Shown here in pieces: positions 63,585 through 64,000 of a stretch of 64,000 bases of DNA. Source of the stretch: an uncultured Celeribacter sp. (GTDB lineage: Bacteria > Pseudomonadota > Alphaproteobacteria > Rhodobacterales > Rhodobacteraceae); NCBI RefSeq assembly GCF_963676475.1, contig NZ_OY781106.1, forward strand, positions 1,798,001 to 1,862,000, given 5' to 3'. The notes under the pieces were generated by a model. It searched no databases. It had not been told where the DNA came from and was given only the letters and a program-made list of their open reading frames with translations. The translations under genes were made by a program, and so were the position numbers. Within the stretch, counting starts at the first letter, position 1. Each line of letters starts with the position of its first letter.

Positions 63585-63598
63585 ATGACTTAGATCAA
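63585..63598 (-). promoter_or_regulatory. FNR/FnrL-like box upstream of the peroxidase
   Basis: On the minus strand TTGATCTAAGTCAT matches 8 of the 10 defined positions of TTGAT-N4-ATCAA. It lies 80 bp upstream of the peroxidase start and in the right orientation to regulate it. Confidence 0.5.
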
Positions 63599-63678
63599 TT
63601 CTAAATCTGAAACCCGCCTTGATCGTGACGCCCCTTGCCAAGACAGGGCTCCAGCGCGTAAGCGATGTGCAATTTTGA

Positions 63679-64000
63679 TTGATCCGGGCGGCCGTCTTGT
63701 TTCTCTATCGTCTTCTTCTGACCCTGCTGAGCCCGCTCTTTGCGCTCCTGCTGCTCAGACAAGTGCTGCGCGGTCGCGAGCGCCTGTCCGATCTGGCGGA
63801 ACGCTTTGGCGCGGGTCTCGAAACGATGCCCCGCACCGAAGCGCCGCTTCTGTGGATTCACGGTGCCTCCAATGGCGAGCTGACCGCCGCGCGCGGGCTG
63901 ATCGAAGAGGCGCTGCGCCGCGCTCCCGGCCTCGACATCCTCGTGACGGTGAACACGGTGAGTGCGCGTAAAATGGTGGCGGAGTGGGGCCTGCCCCGCG
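63679..64000 (+). CDS. waaA: Kdo transferase (3-deoxy-D-manno-octulosonic acid transferase), N-terminal part
   Basis: The frame runs off the right edge. It reads LFLYRLLLTLLSPLFALLLL (an N-terminal membrane anchor), then RERLSDLAERFG, LLWIHGASNGELTAARGLIE and ILVTVNTVSARKM, the glycosyltransferase N-terminal domain of WaaA/KdtA, which adds Kdo to lipid A on the inner membrane. No ATG precedes it; an upstream stop at 63676-63678 leaves TTG at 63679 as the first possible start. It is divergent from the peroxidase. Confidence 0.8.
   Translation, partial: MIRAAVLFLYRLLLTLLSPLFALLLLRQVLRGRERLSDLAERFGAGLETMPRTEAPLLWIHGASNGELTAARGLIEEALRRAPGLDILVTVNTVSARKMVAEWGLPR

Overview
The window is about 62-64% G+C by eye and reads like the chromosome of a Roseobacter-group alphaproteobacterium (Rhodobacterales). 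GcrA, two Hint-domain proteins, tandem DUF6455 proteins, DUF1467 and an argD-argF pair are typical of that group. I ran no database search, so product names rest on motifs and family knowledge.

Layout. 1-9.1 kb is core: argF (partial)-argD, a trypsin-like protease, a Hint protein, an ABC-2 permease, gcrA, yceI facing a cytochrome b561-YceI fusion, and rimO. 33.4-64 kb is also core: rhodanese, IMPACT protein, DUF4405, DUF6455 pair, second Hint protein, M48 lipoprotein, TonB-dependent receptor, nitroreductase/EI24, methylmalonyl-CoA epimerase, a receiver-domain protein, aspS, a PAP2-type enzyme, carB, a DEAD-box helicase, tdk, csaA-proC, katG, a frameshifted TPR regulator, a di-haem cytochrome c peroxidase and the start of a Kdo transferase.

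The main discovery is what separates these two halves. A DUF4062-type gene (start 33227, end 9138, minus strand) is cut in two by one 23,177-bp element, 9646-32822. The element has IS66-type ends (both begin GTAAGCGGTG reading inward) and is flanked by a perfect 8-bp duplication (GTTTTTTA at 9638-9645 and 32823-32830). Removing it and one copy of the duplication, plus a separate 14-bp tandem duplication near the gene start, restores an open frame of 296 codons.

Inside the element, left to right: an unknown ORF, an IS66 TnpC transposase, a frameshifted tyrosine integrase remnant, a complete three-gene Shango-type anti-phage operon (TerB protein, ATPase, helicase), an IS1182 element split by an IS256 element with its own 8-bp duplication, a 158-bp element with IS1182-like ends, two unknown genes beside an AraC regulator, a MerR regulator divergent from a His-rich small ORF and a CDF metal exporter, an AmpR-like regulator divergent from a class C beta-lactamase, broken GNAT and AAA genes, and IS66 tnpB-tnpA at the right end. 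It therefore groups phage defence, metal efflux and beta-lactam resistance between one pair of insertion-sequence ends.

Regulatory sites visible in the sequence include a MerR-type promoter with a 19-bp spacer and centred dyad, a LysR-type palindrome between the ampR-like gene and ampC, an FNR-like box before the peroxidase, and many intrinsic terminators.
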